Assembly: GCF_900543425.1 (NCBI RefSeq)
Contig: NZ_UQRQ01000033.1
Coordinates: 1-25,371 of the forward strand
DNA: 25,371 nucleotides
Source of the DNA: an uncultured Sanguibacteroides sp.
GTDB taxonomy: Bacteria; Bacteroidota; Bacteroidia; Bacteroidales; Marinifilaceae
Direction: 5' to 3'
The first letter of the stretch is position 1, and each line of letters begins with the position of its first letter. Below the pieces are notes generated by a model. The model worked only from the letters and a program-made list of their open reading frames with translations, was not told where the DNA came from and did not search any database. A program made the position numbers and the translations under genes. Shown piece after piece: positions 1 to 8,237 of the stretch.

Positions 1-1038
1 AATAGCATTTTTAAAACCGATTTTCTCAAAAGCCTGGTTCCAAACCAATACGCATTTTTTCAAAGGTTCTTTCCACTCTTCCGGGAAAGCATCGTCCACA
101 TACCAAACGATAGGTTTGATGGGCTCTACCAATTCTCCGCGTTCCCAAGCCTCCATATCTTTAGGCTCCAAACGCCAACGATTGGCTAAAGTGTAATTCT
201 GAATACCGTCTTCTGCCATCGTGATATTTTGTTTACCCGTCAGGAAGATTCCCACGCGACTGTCGGCGATACGCGGTTTCATTGTCTCTTCCGGCAATAA
301 TAAAATGGTCCGGTTTACCTTAGCAGTTACGTCTCCGCCTCCGAAAATAAACATCCAGAATTGCAATTTATAGCTATAAGTCAAATAAGATTCAATAGAA
401 ACGTTATCTTCAAAAGATTTAATCTTACCTAAAATAGAAAGATCCGGTTTCAGATTGGAAACTACATTCAAAAAGCCATAATAAGTAGACATCGGACTAA
501 GTGCCGGTTCACTGGCCGTAAACATAGTCGTCATATCGATCATTACCGCCGTACTATCCGCATTATAAGCCTCAATTTTGTATTTCTTTATGAAAGGATC
601 CATATAATTCCTTTCCAAAGCTAATTTTAATTGAGGATCACCTTCGGTTATGGCGTTCACCTCTTGAAGTATAATCGTACTGTCGATCTTATTGAATTTA
701 ACATGTAACGGATCATTCGGCTTATAACCAACGGTAGCGATTTCCGAGTTACTGGATTCTGCCGTGGTAGAAGCAATCAACATATCACGTCCGATGTACT
801 TCAACGGTAATTCAACATACAATTTACCGTCAATCTTGTGCAAAGTTAAGAATTTACCTTCAGCTGTCTCGCGTCCCGGTTTTTTCATCAACTTTTCATA
901 AGGAGTCTCCTTCTTTTTCGGAGCTACCTCTTCGGTTTTGTTCTTGTTTTTTTTCTTTTTCCGTGATGCAGCATAACCATCATTTGCAAAAGGCACAATG
1001 AACAATGCTGCCACAAATAATACAATCCATTTTTTCAT
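1..1038 (-). CDS. Zinc-dependent metalloprotease, DUF5117/DUF5118 family (C-terminus outside window)
   Basis: This is the first 346 residues of a gene that runs off the left edge with no stop. The ATG at 1038 is followed by a signal peptide (MKKWIVLFVAALFIVPFA) and a Lys-rich linker. The first domain matches the DUF5118/DUF5117 proteins of Bacteroidota: a stretch on displaying an intact protein (KYIGRDMLIASTTAES, about residues 86-101) and, near residues 308-346, the conserved KPIVWYVDDAFPEEW and VWNQAFEKIGFKNAI. In this family that segment comes just before the zinc-binding HExxH catalytic core, which would lie outside the window. Full-length members are usually about 800 residues. The protein is expected to be exported and to act on peptides or proteins. 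Family assignment is strong; the catalytic residues cannot be checked here. No clear promoter was found upstream. Confidence 0.88.
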   Translation of the reverse strand, partial: MKKWIVLFVAALFIVPFANDGYAASRKKKKNKNKTEEVAPKKKETPYEKLMKKPGRETAEGKFLTLHKIDGKLYVELPLKYIGRDMLIASTTAESSNSEIATVGYKPNDPLHVKFNKIDSTIILQEVNAITEGDPQLKLALERNYMDPFIKKYKIEAYNADSTAVMIDMTTMFTASEPALSPMSTYYGFLNVVSNLKPDLSILGKIKSFEDNVSIESYLTYSYKLQFWMFIFGGGDVTAKVNRTILLLPEETMKPRIADSRVGIFLTGKQNITMAEDGIQNYTLANRWRLEPKDMEAWERGELVEPIKPIVWYVDDAFPEEWKEPLKKCVLVWNQAFEKIGFKNAI

Positions 1039-1378
1039 ACAAACAAATTTTAATAAATATGCGATAAAATTACATTAAGATTCCAGATTATGATACTCTT
1101 CACCCCACTTTAACGATAAATTAACAAGAAAAAGGGGGGACTTGCTCATATGATTTTACTAATATATTTACATATAATAAAAAAATCCAACCATATTTCT
1201 TTTAGCCGTCATGCTATTTCCCACTTACCGCAAGTCGAAATTTCTCGATTTTCATATCCCTGTAACCTCATTACCGAATACTTATTTACCTATATAGGTA
1301 CATTTTCACTCTCATATATTTGTCCAATTGCAAAAAACATTGTATCTTTATCATATCAAAAATACTAAAATCACATCA
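1039..1378. other. Divergent intergenic region, AT-rich
   Basis: This 340-bp spacer separates the leftward metalloprotease from the rightward LruC lipoprotein. It should hold both promoters. Only the rightward -7 element at 1315-1322 is recognisable. A short open frame inside it (1150-1368) has no homology that I recognise and a composition typical of AT-rich noncoding DNA, so I do not call it a gene. Confidence 0.6.
1315..1322 (+). promoter_or_regulatory. Putative Bacteroidetes -7 element for the LruC gene
   Basis: TATATTTG matches the TAnnTTTG consensus exactly and would place transcription start about 50 nt before the ATG at 1379. No TTG is found at the right distance for the -33 element, so support is partial. 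Confidence 0.35.
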
Positions 1379-2647
1379 ATGAGACAAACTATTTTATTTT
1401 CATTCTTGTTAGTGAGCATGACTTTTTTCTATTCATGCGTAAAAGAAAGTACTCCGAATACAAATACGCCGGAGAAAGTAACGAAACTAAACGTACCCTC
1501 TGACTTCAAGTGGGAAACTTCTACCAACATAGCCTGCAATTTCACAGCTCAACACGACACGAAAGTGGAAGTATCACTCTCGAAAGAAGATGCATCTTTT
1601 GCAACTTTTATCGTTGGTAGCGAAACCGATGATGCTTATTTAAACATTCCCACTTCCACCCAAAAAGTATACGTAAAATACGAAACGAAAGACGGAAATT
1701 TTAAGACCGTAGAATTGACTCCGTCAGGAACAACCATGTCCTTCACGATTCCCGAAGACAGTAAAGAGTATATTGCACCCCAAACCGAAACCCTCAACAT
1801 TCAAAGAGCAATAGCACGTACTCCCCAACAAAATGTAGGAACCATATATTATCCTGCACGAAGGAATGGTTGGGGTACGTTAATGTTCGAAGATTTATGG
1901 CCGGGATACGGAGACTACGATTTTAACGATCTGGTAGCCAACTACAAAATACAACTTTATATGCAAAACAATAATAAAGTGAACAGTATGCTGATCGGTA
2001 TCCGGGTGAAAGCCGTAGGTGGCTCTATTCCTAATGACTTTTACCTTACGTTAACGGGAGTAAAAGGAGGAGAAATTGATGAAATCATTCCCTATAGCAG
2101 CCATAATGCTGTCGCAACCGCCGAGATGGTACAAATCAATCCGGGAAATAACGTTCACACTCCTGCCACGTTTCTTTTTAAAGACATTAAAAAGAATGAT
2201 AAAAAACCTCAGGGTGCAATATATCTGAACACGGAACGGGGTTACGAAATGCCGGAAAGCGACTGGGTTACGGTTGCCTATTTTGTTCAATTCAGGAACT
2301 CGATTGCTATTGAGGACGTGACGTTTGATAAATTCGACTTTTTCATCGCCAACACGGAAAGGGAGATACATCTGGGAGGATTTGCTCCCTCGTTGTTAGG
2401 ACAGTCCGTTTATGACAACTTAGTCGCTAACAATAACAATATCAATCCGAATAAATATTATTATTCCCAAACAAACTTAGTATGGGGAATAAGTATTCCG
2501 GCAGATATACCACATGCTTATGAAAACACCGATTTTCTAAAAGCTTATCCCAACTTTGCCAAATGGGCTCAATCGGGAGGAGCCACAAACAAAGACTGGT
2601 ACGAAGACAAGGGAGACAATCGTATAAATGCCAATCTGGTCAAGTAA
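1379..2647 (+). CDS. LruC-domain (DUF4842) lipoprotein
   Basis: A 422-residue predicted lipoprotein. I chose the ATG at 1379 because it begins directly with a signal peptide (MRQTILFSFLLVSMTFFYSC, acylated Cys20). An upstream in-frame ATG at 1328 would place 17 polar residues before the signal. After a Ser/Thr/Pro-rich linker comes a beta-rich N-terminal region. The C-terminal half carries the hallmark of LruC/DUF4842 proteins, FEDLWPGYGDYDFND at about residues 170-184. Its acidic residues suggest a metal site, but that is inference. The C-terminal part contains the family's WVTVAYFVQF and GFAPS segments. Members are surface-exposed or periplasmic lipoproteins of unknown biochemical role. The Phe at -3 of the lipobox is unusual. 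The gene stands alone and is followed by a strong terminator. Confidence 0.85.
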   Translation: MRQTILFSFLLVSMTFFYSCVKESTPNTNTPEKVTKLNVPSDFKWETSTNIACNFTAQHDTKVEVSLSKEDASFATFIVGSETDDAYLNIPTSTQKVYVKYETKDGNFKTVELTPSGTTMSFTIPEDSKEYIAPQTETLNIQRAIARTPQQNVGTIYYPARRNGWGTLMFEDLWPGYGDYDFNDLVANYKIQLYMQNNNKVNSMLIGIRVKAVGGSIPNDFYLTLTGVKGGEIDEIIPYSSHNAVATAEMVQINPGNNVHTPATFLFKDIKKNDKKPQGAIYLNTERGYEMPESDWVTVAYFVQFRNSIAIEDVTFDKFDFFIANTEREIHLGGFAPSLLGQSVYDNLVANNNNINPNKYYYSQTNLVWGISIPADIPHAYENTDFLKAYPNFAKWAQSGGATNKDWYEDKGDNRINANLVK

Positions 2648-2675
2648 TCATATAATTTAAGGTTAATATTTACAA

Positions 2676-2709
2676 AAATAACTTCTTCGATAAAACGAAG
2701 AAGTTATTT
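2676..2709 (+). terminator. Rho-independent terminator of the LruC gene
   Basis: A perfect 14-bp stem (2676-2689 with 2696-2709) closes a 6-nt loop. The 3' arm runs into an uninterrupted T tract from 2707 to 2713. It starts 28 bp after the LruC stop codon. Confidence 0.9.
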
Positions 2710-2801
2710 TTTTATAGGGATATGAAAAGAGAAAAAAGAGCTCGATTTTACAACAAATCGGGACGTACGACTCCATTTTACTGTAATTTATATCCATATT
2801 G

Positions 2802-2833
2802 TTGCATATCTTTCCATATTATTATTACTTTTG
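2802..2833 (+). promoter_or_regulatory. Putative promoter of the PAS histidine kinase
   Basis: TTG at 2802-2804, a 21-bp spacer and TACTTTTG at 2826-2833 fit the Bacteroidetes promoter pattern. It implies a leader of roughly 145 nt before the ATG at 2983. The rest of the 2714-2982 spacer holds only a small hairpin (CGATTT/AAATCG at 2743-2760) and no convincing gene. Confidence 0.4.
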
Positions 2834-2982
2834 CATATATTGGAAACAATATGTGTAATTATTGGCTTTTTAACTTCAATTATATTGAATGTAAAAAACA
2901 TTATATACGAACGATTCGGCAGAAGATCTGAAAAAAAAACAGATCGCACTAAAATGAACTATAACTGAAATCCCTATCGACA

Positions 2983-5634
2983 ATGGAAGAATTACGTGAA
3001 AATTCCGATACGGCAACCATAGAACAGGAACTTGAGCTATATCGTTCAATGATCGGTTCCATACCCCAAATTATCATTCTACTGGACAAAAACAAATACA
3101 TCGTTCGCGTTTACAACATTCCCACCCAAAAAACAATAGCAGATTACCTTTACGAAATCATAGGCAAATCTCTTCACTACTACATCAAAGATCCGGTCTC
3201 CCCCTATCAAAGACTTTGCTGTAGAATCGATTCCGTCTTCGATTCCGTTCTTAAAACGGGTGAAACAGTATATTTCAAAGACAACATTCATGATAAAGAC
3301 ATAGAAATAATTGTCACCAGGATCACAGAAAAACGAATAGCGCTCCAAATACGTGACATCTCAAAGCTCATTAACCAAGAAAAAGAAATCGAAGCAAACA
3401 CTCACAACAAGGAATTACACGGAGCATTAATCGCCGGAGGCTTGTCTTCATGGACTTATGACGTAGAAAAAAAAATCATATCTTCTGTCCACAACAATAC
3501 GGTTATCGACAAACAGATGAGGCTCGAAGAATTGCTTCTACGTGTTGAACCGGAGTATCGTCAACTACTTGTCGATTCTTTTGATCGGATTATCCATCAG
3601 GGAAGTGAATTTCAAAAATTCATACTGGAAGTCCGTGACCTATTCAATAAAAAAATATATTTAGATATACGCGCCATACCCTACCAATACTCTCCCGATG
3701 GGAAAGTATCTATTATCATCGGTTCTCAAAAGGACGCCACCAAAAAACTTTTTTACGAATCCAGTCGTGCAAACCTGATCAAACAAAATAAACTGATCTT
3801 GGACAACGCGAACTCCGGATTCGTTTACATGACTCCTAACTATCAAATTCTTTGGGAAAATGTATCAAAAGTTTTCTCCGACACGCAGCTTATAAATCAT
3901 TTCCGGGTAGGAGCCCATTGCAACCAATCATCAGGTAATAAAAAAGATCTACTTTGCATAGAATGCCCGACACTCCAAGCCATAACGTCCCGTAAAGTAC
4001 AACACCACACTTACACCACGACCGAAGGATTATCGGTCGAAATAACGGCCAACCCGATCATTAATGAAGAAGAGAAAGTTGAAGGTGTCGTACTTCGTAT
4101 AGACGATATCACGAAACGGGAAGCGACCTACAACAAATTGAAACATTCCGAAACTGAAAATGCCGCAACAAATCAATTACTGTTGGCGATCCTCGAATAT
4201 ATGCCCTGTGCATTCTTCATAAAAGATGCCAACGACGCGTATAAATATGTAATAGCCAATAAAGAGTTCTGTAGCTCTATCGCGCATACAAAAAATATCA
4301 TCGGAAAAACAGATCTTGAAATTTTCCCGCCGGAAAGGGCAAAAAATTACCGCATGCAAGACATAGATGTCATTGAACGAAATGACATCCTGACCACAGA
4401 TGAAGAGATAGGAACAAACAATCAAGATAACTTCATGTGGCATATCACCAAATTTCCATTAATCGATAAAAAGAATAATAGAAAATTAGTCATAGGGGTA
4501 GCACTTAACATCACAGAACACGTAAGAGCACAACAGGAAATCAAGTACAGCAAAACCTTGCTTGAATTCTCTTTTATCGTCGGAAAGATCATCCCTTGGA
4601 TCTGGGACTTATCCACCGGCATGATTCACTCGAACAGCAAAGAAGCTCTCTTTTTTGACCAGGAATCCACCTTCGAGGAATACATCGACACCTTTGTACA
4701 TCCGGATCACAGGGCAAGAATCAAACAAGAAGCCAATGACTTAATCCACGGAAGAACGAAAGAACTGAATAGCCAAATATTAACACTCCGATCCGGCAAA
4801 TACGAGTGGAATCATATCATCGGACAAAAAATAAAAGACCCCCAAAGCGGGCAATTGAAAGTTTTAGGAATTAATCGAATCATTACCGAAGAGGTCAAAC
4901 AAAAAGAGGAGTTAGCCCGAGCAAAAAAGAAAGCAGAACAATCGGATGCACTTAAATCTGCTTTTTTAGCTAATATGAGTCACGAAATACGTACCCCGTT
5001 AAACGCCATCGTAGGTTTCTCGCAACTCATATATATGACAGAATCGCAGGAAGAGCGTCAGGAATACCAACGAATTATTGATTCGAGTTGTGAACATCTG
5101 CTCAACTTAATCAATGACATCCTCGATTTGTCAAAAATCGAAGCAGGCTATATCAGTTGTACCGACGACAAGTTTGATTTGACCGAACTTTTTTCGGAGC
5201 AAGAGATTATGCTCCGACCTAAACTTAAACATGGAGTACAACTGATTTGGAAAAAACCGTCATCGAAATTCATCATCAGCTTGGATCGACTGCGAGTAGC
5301 ACAAATCATAACGAATTTTCTTACCAATGCGATAAAATTCACGGAGAAAGGAAGTATAGAAATGGGATTTACAGCTATTGACGGAGGCATCAAATTATTT
5401 GTAAAAGACACCGGTTGCGGCATAGAAGAAAGTAATATTAATAAAGTATTCGACCGCTTCGAAAAATTCAACAAATTCGCCCAAGGCACAGGACTCGGAA
5501 TGGCTATCTGTAAGGCTATTATCGACGCATACAATGGAAAAATCGGTGTTACGTCCAGGATAAACGAGGGAAGTCTATTTTGGGCATGGATTCCTTGTGA
5601 AGTCTTTCAGGAAGATAAAGATAATTCACCCTAA
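2983..5634 (+). CDS. Soluble multi-PAS sensor histidine kinase
   Basis: An 883-residue kinase with no signal peptide or membrane segment, so it probably senses a cytoplasmic cue. Successive PAS-like modules fill residues 15-640, roughly 15-130, 145-255, 270-380, 395-520 and 525-640. The third contains a Cys trio, C313, C325 and C328-Pro, a pattern seen in some Bacteroidota PAS domains that could bind a metal or sense redox state. The kinase core follows. The H box is NMSHEIRTPLN with phospho-acceptor H667, the N box carries N782, G1 is DTGCGI at 809-814 and G2 is GTGLGM at 835-840. There is no receiver, HPt or DNA-binding domain at the C-terminus and no response regulator gene beside it, so its partner must be elsewhere. 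It converges on the bactofilin operon. Confidence 0.93.
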   Translation: MEELRENSDTATIEQELELYRSMIGSIPQIIILLDKNKYIVRVYNIPTQKTIADYLYEIIGKSLHYYIKDPVSPYQRLCCRIDSVFDSVLKTGETVYFKDNIHDKDIEIIVTRITEKRIALQIRDISKLINQEKEIEANTHNKELHGALIAGGLSSWTYDVEKKIISSVHNNTVIDKQMRLEELLLRVEPEYRQLLVDSFDRIIHQGSEFQKFILEVRDLFNKKIYLDIRAIPYQYSPDGKVSIIIGSQKDATKKLFYESSRANLIKQNKLILDNANSGFVYMTPNYQILWENVSKVFSDTQLINHFRVGAHCNQSSGNKKDLLCIECPTLQAITSRKVQHHTYTTTEGLSVEITANPIINEEEKVEGVVLRIDDITKREATYNKLKHSETENAATNQLLLAILEYMPCAFFIKDANDAYKYVIANKEFCSSIAHTKNIIGKTDLEIFPPERAKNYRMQDIDVIERNDILTTDEEIGTNNQDNFMWHITKFPLIDKKNNRKLVIGVALNITEHVRAQQEIKYSKTLLEFSFIVGKIIPWIWDLSTGMIHSNSKEALFFDQESTFEEYIDTFVHPDHRARIKQEANDLIHGRTKELNSQILTLRSGKYEWNHIIGQKIKDPQSGQLKVLGINRIITEEVKQKEELARAKKKAEQSDALKSAFLANMSHEIRTPLNAIVGFSQLIYMTESQEERQEYQRIIDSSCEHLLNLINDILDLSKIEAGYISCTDDKFDLTELFSEQEIMLRPKLKHGVQLIWKKPSSKFIISLDRLRVAQIITNFLTNAIKFTEKGSIEMGFTAIDGGIKLFVKDTGCGIEESNINKVFDRFEKFNKFAQGTGLGMAICKAIIDAYNGKIGVTSRINEGSLFWAWIPCEVFQEDKDNSP

Positions 5635-5666
5635 AACAGATAATTATAAATAAATGATATTCATAC

Positions 5667-5691
5667 ATTTCCAGTTGGAAATAATATTTTT
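5667..5691 (+). terminator. Weak terminator-like hairpin after the histidine kinase
   Basis: ATTTCC/GGAAAT forms a 6-bp stem with an AGTT loop, followed by a short T run at 5687-5691. It lies 32 bp after the kinase stop. The stem is short and AT-rich. Confidence 0.4.
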
Positions 5692-5723
5692 GTTCCACGA
5701 TATACCGTTTCTCCATAAAAATA

Positions 5724-5758
5724 ATAGACCGACCTTCCTACAAGAAAGACCGGCCTAT
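5724..5758 (-). terminator. Terminator of the actin-like/bactofilin operon
   Basis: Arms 5724-5738 and 5744-5758 pair over all 15 positions in the leftward transcript if four G-U wobbles are allowed. In the rightward transcript the same positions would be A-C mismatches, so the hairpin is strand-specific. A T-rich tract follows in the leftward direction (5714-5723). Confidence 0.82.
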
Positions 5759-5782
5759 AAAAATGCCGAGTAAAACGATTGC

Positions 5783-6181
5783 TTACCCTGTTTCTTTATC
5801 GTTCCCCTTTATAATCTTATATACTCCATCCATCACAACTCCGGGTTCGATATAGATATTCCGAGTTAAGATATTACCTTTAATATGCGCGGGCACTTTA
5901 AGCGTCAACGACTCCATCGCCACGATATTACCCCGTACATACCCCGCGATTAAGGCCGAAGTACATTTTATATTTCCCTCTACCTGCGCCCCTTTCGCAA
6001 CCACAAGTCGAGCCGCAGTTGTAACGTCTCCTTTCAAATCACATTCGACACGCAAGCTTCGTTGAGTCTGTATATTCCCTTGTATTGCCGTTTTTGTCGG
6101 TAAATTAACAAAAACATCCACCCCAGAACTATCACAAGGATCATCTTTAGGCCCTTCTTTTTTCTTGCCAAAAAATCTCAT
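5783..6181 (-). CDS. Bactofilin
   Basis: A 132-residue bactofilin (DUF583/PF04519). After a basic N-terminal tail (MRFFGKKKEG) comes the short repeat ladder of the bactofilin beta-helix. A Gly begins each turn, at residues 35, 51, 69, 84, 102 and 119, as in AIQGNI, QVEGNI, YVRGNI and HIKGNI. Bactofilins polymerise without nucleotide into nonpolar filaments that scaffold enzymes or membrane machinery. I chose the ATG at 6181, 2 bp after the stop of the upstream actin-like gene. A TTG at 6187 would give two more residues and a 4-bp overlap. The tight coupling indicates one operon and probably one structure. No M23 peptidase gene, a frequent bactofilin neighbour, is present. There is no signal peptide. 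Confidence 0.92.
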   Translation of the reverse strand: MRFFGKKKEGPKDDPCDSSGVDVFVNLPTKTAIQGNIQTQRSLRVECDLKGDVTTAARLVVAKGAQVEGNIKCTSALIAGYVRGNIVAMESLTLKVPAHIKGNILTRNIYIEPGVVMDGVYKIIKGNDKETG

Positions 6182-6183
6182 AA

Positions 6184-7254
6184 TCAATCATTATATTCAC
6201 AGACAGAAATGCATGTATTTGCATTACCCACATCCAATCCCACAGCCGACTGAGAAGAATTTTTTAAAAACGCATCAGGATCGATCGTATCAAGGTTTTC
6301 AGCTTTAGTCTTAGCCATTAACTTCGAATTAATACAATACCCATGAGAAGCACATTTATCCGGTTCCGGATAAACCGAGATAGTCAAAATATCTCCGAAC
6401 TCTTCTTTAAAACAATCTATAAGATCCTGGTAATAAGCACCCCCACCCGCAATATACATTTGATTACATTTACCGAAATCATCATCTGTAAATGCTTTAC
6501 GCAAACGAGGGGATATAACATCGTTATAGTACATGCGCAAGACCTTCTTCCGCAAATCGGCCACGTCGTGACGCAATCTGTTTATCGTTATTCGCCCTTG
6601 TTGAAACAATACATCTAATTGATGCTCCGTTTTCAAATCCAAATAATATTTCTTAGCTAATTCATGTTCAAATAATTTTACGGCATAACGAATACCGTTC
6701 ATACTGACAGCAGAACGATTCAAAATACCGGAAGGAGTACTCACGACAGCTTCACAAGTCCCAAAACCTAAACTGACCATAAAGAAATTTCCTGTTTCCC
6801 GAGTCGCACCTTCCCGAATAGCCGTAATACATCCTATAATCTCAGGGATAACGTCAATATTGGCAATTGATATTTCTTTCGTCGTGAATCCACCTTCACT
6901 AAACGTTCCCGCATCATAAACCACAAGTTGTTTATCCCCGAGCAAATTTCGCACACCATCCCGATAAAGCATATAAGTAGAAAATGGAAATCCGACCGTT
7001 ACATTCAATGTTCCTTTAGCTTGAGAAGAAGCCAGCAACAAACCGGCTTGCATCAATAACTGATATTCCTCATCCTTAGGACCTGAATTAATATTCTTAT
7101 GAGGAGAATACCCCTCTCTAAGAGCCAAATCTCCCAGGATGTATTCATTATTATTTACTCGGATTTTCATCCCGTTTAAAAGGCCATCAGCTACACGAGA
7201 AAGCTCTTGATTCGTAATTTCATACGCACTCGGAAAATTATAAGACTTCATCAT
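6184..7254 (-). CDS. ParM-like actin family ATPase, apparently circularly permuted
   Basis: A 356-residue actin-fold protein whose motifs come in rotated order. The N-terminus starts where ParM-like proteins continue after their first hairpin (FPSAYEI, then EYILGDLAL at 37-45 and VGFPFSTY at 87-94). A phosphate-2-like loop lies at 161-166 (SLGFGT, with Ser where Asp is usual). The adenosine motif YIAGGGA is at 267-273. ParM ends soon after this. Here about 40 residues follow, ending in AVGLDVGNANTCISV (337-351), which is a textbook phosphate-1 hairpin normally found at the extreme N-terminus. A stop codon (7258-7260) lies two codons upstream of the ATG, so no N-terminal copy is missing. The gene leads an operon with a bactofilin and has its own promoter at 7430-7461. 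ATP binding is expected. The changed phosphate-2 residue may slow hydrolysis, but that is inference. Confidence 0.85.
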   Translation of the reverse strand: MMKSYNFPSAYEITNQELSRVADGLLNGMKIRVNNNEYILGDLALREGYSPHKNINSGPKDEEYQLLMQAGLLLASSQAKGTLNVTVGFPFSTYMLYRDGVRNLLGDKQLVVYDAGTFSEGGFTTKEISIANIDVIPEIIGCITAIREGATRETGNFFMVSLGFGTCEAVVSTPSGILNRSAVSMNGIRYAVKLFEHELAKKYYLDLKTEHQLDVLFQQGRITINRLRHDVADLRKKVLRMYYNDVISPRLRKAFTDDDFGKCNQMYIAGGGAYYQDLIDCFKEEFGDILTISVYPEPDKCASHGYCINSKLMAKTKAENLDTIDPDAFLKNSSQSAVGLDVGNANTCISVCEYND

Positions 7255-7698
7255 AGATTATTGGTGGTTTAATTAGTAACATAATTTATACACACAACAA
7301 ATAATTTGCAATATTTTTCATTCTGCATATTATTAAATTGTATTTGCATATATTAAATCATTGATTTATGATTAGCTAAATCTTTTGTTTTTATTTTTTC
7401 GTACTCAAAATCAATGGTATTCATAATTACAAATATACATTTTTAATACATTCGATGCAAATAAAATCTCTAATTCCCTTTATAAAAAGTTAATTGCTTG
7501 GGTAAAACAATTAACTCTATTTCATTTTCTTATATAATAAAAGATGTTTATGGCAACAAACCTCCACCTGACAATACGAAACAAATACTGCCCTCAATAT
7601 TTCATTCAAATTATAATAACGAATTTCTAAATTAGAATAAATCTAAATTCCAGTCTATTTTCAAGACTTATCATATACATTAATAGATCCACTTAAAA
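7255..7698. other. Long AT-rich leader and spacer upstream of the actin-like gene
   Basis: About 440 bp separate the actin-like gene from the thioredoxin gene. The promoter at 7430-7461 predicts a leader of roughly 170 nt for the cytoskeletal operon. That leader contains an AAATCA-N-TGATTT inverted repeat near 7354-7366. I see no protein gene and no known riboswitch. No terminator could be found for the thioredoxin gene, which ends at 7699. Confidence 0.5.
7430..7461 (-). promoter_or_regulatory. Promoter of the actin-like/bactofilin operon
   Basis: Read leftward, TTTG (7461-7458), a 20-bp spacer and TATATTTG (7437-7430) match both elements of the Bacteroidetes primary-sigma consensus at the correct spacing. 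Confidence 0.72.
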
Positions 7699-8211
7699 CT
7701 ATTTCAACAATTGTTCTATTTTCTCGACCAATGCCTTGAAAGAGTCTTCATCGTAACCGATTTCCAGGTAAACGATCTTCCCGTCTTTCCCGACTATATA
7801 ATTACGGGGAATAGAAGAAGTGGCAAATTTTTCAAAAATCTTCCGGTCGGTATCCATACCCATGGGAAATGTATAACCGTTCTTCTCTCTGAATTTCTTT
7901 ATTTGTTCGTAACTGTCTTCCCGGGATATCGGAAGAAAAACAAAATCCTTTCCTTTGAAACGGTCGATAATTTCTTTTTGAACCCGCTTCAACTCTGCCT
8001 GACAGGGAGGACACCAAGTTGCCCAAAAATTGATTAATACCACTTTGTCTTTCAGGTCATCCATTTTTATTTTTGTCCCGTCAAACATCTTTACCTCGAA
8101 AGAGGGAACCTTATCCCCGACTTTTACCAAAGTCTCCTTCTCTTGCGCAAATACCCAACTGATCCCTCCCGTCAGCAAAAGCATTGCAGATATAATCCAT
8201 AGTCGTTTCAT
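7699..8211 (-). CDS. TlpA/ResA-family thioredoxin-like protein, secreted
   Basis: A 170-residue protein with a signal peptide (MKRLWIISAMLLLTGGISWVFA, predicted cleavage before Gln23). No Cys lies at the cleavage site, so it is likely periplasmic rather than a lipoprotein. A single thioredoxin-fold redoxin domain follows. The active site is WCPPC with C67 and C70, preceded by the family's VVLINFWAT. The cis-proline is in SSIPRNYIV (P135). TlpA/ResA proteins reduce disulfides in exported proteins, including apocytochromes; the specific substrate here is unknown. It stands alone, transcribed leftward from a consensus promoter at 8238-8267 and divergently from the pirin gene. It lacks the long N-terminal DUF4369 domain of many Bacteroidales TlpA proteins. 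Confidence 0.92.
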   Translation of the reverse strand: MKRLWIISAMLLLTGGISWVFAQEKETLVKVGDKVPSFEVKMFDGTKIKMDDLKDKVVLINFWATWCPPCQAELKRVQKEIIDRFKGKDFVFLPISREDSYEQIKKFREKNGYTFPMGMDTDRKIFEKFATSSIPRNYIVGKDGKIVYLEIGYDEDSFKALVEKIEQLLK

Positions 8212-8237
8212 ATGTTGATAATTTAGTTGTTTCTACA

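Noticed and set aside
1150..1368. A 72-codon open frame upstream of the LruC gene.
   Set aside because: It covers the likely promoter of the LruC gene and resembles translated noncoding sequence, with no signal peptide or conserved motif.
1249..2728. A 13-bp inverted repeat (TTTTCATATCCCT at 1249-1261, AGGGATATGAAAA at 2716-2728) flanks the LruC gene, suggesting an invertible segment or transposon ends.
   Set aside because: In 25 kb of AT-rich DNA several 13-bp matches of this kind are expected by chance. There is no recombinase, no target duplication and no extension of the match.
2722..2931. A 69-codon open frame before the histidine kinase.
   Set aside because: It overlaps the predicted promoter and hairpin region, has no recognisable domain and shows the composition of AT-rich noncoding DNA.
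6184..7254. The actin-like gene as a truncated pseudogene that has lost its N-terminal phosphate-1 loop.
   Set aside because: A complete phosphate-1-like hairpin is present at the C-terminus, the frame is intact, and the gene keeps a good promoter and a tightly coupled partner.
7255..7698. Possible riboswitch or small RNA in the long leader of the cytoskeletal operon.
   Set aside because: Only a short AAATCA-N-TGATTT inverted repeat and AT-rich sequence are present; no known riboswitch core or stable fold was recognised.
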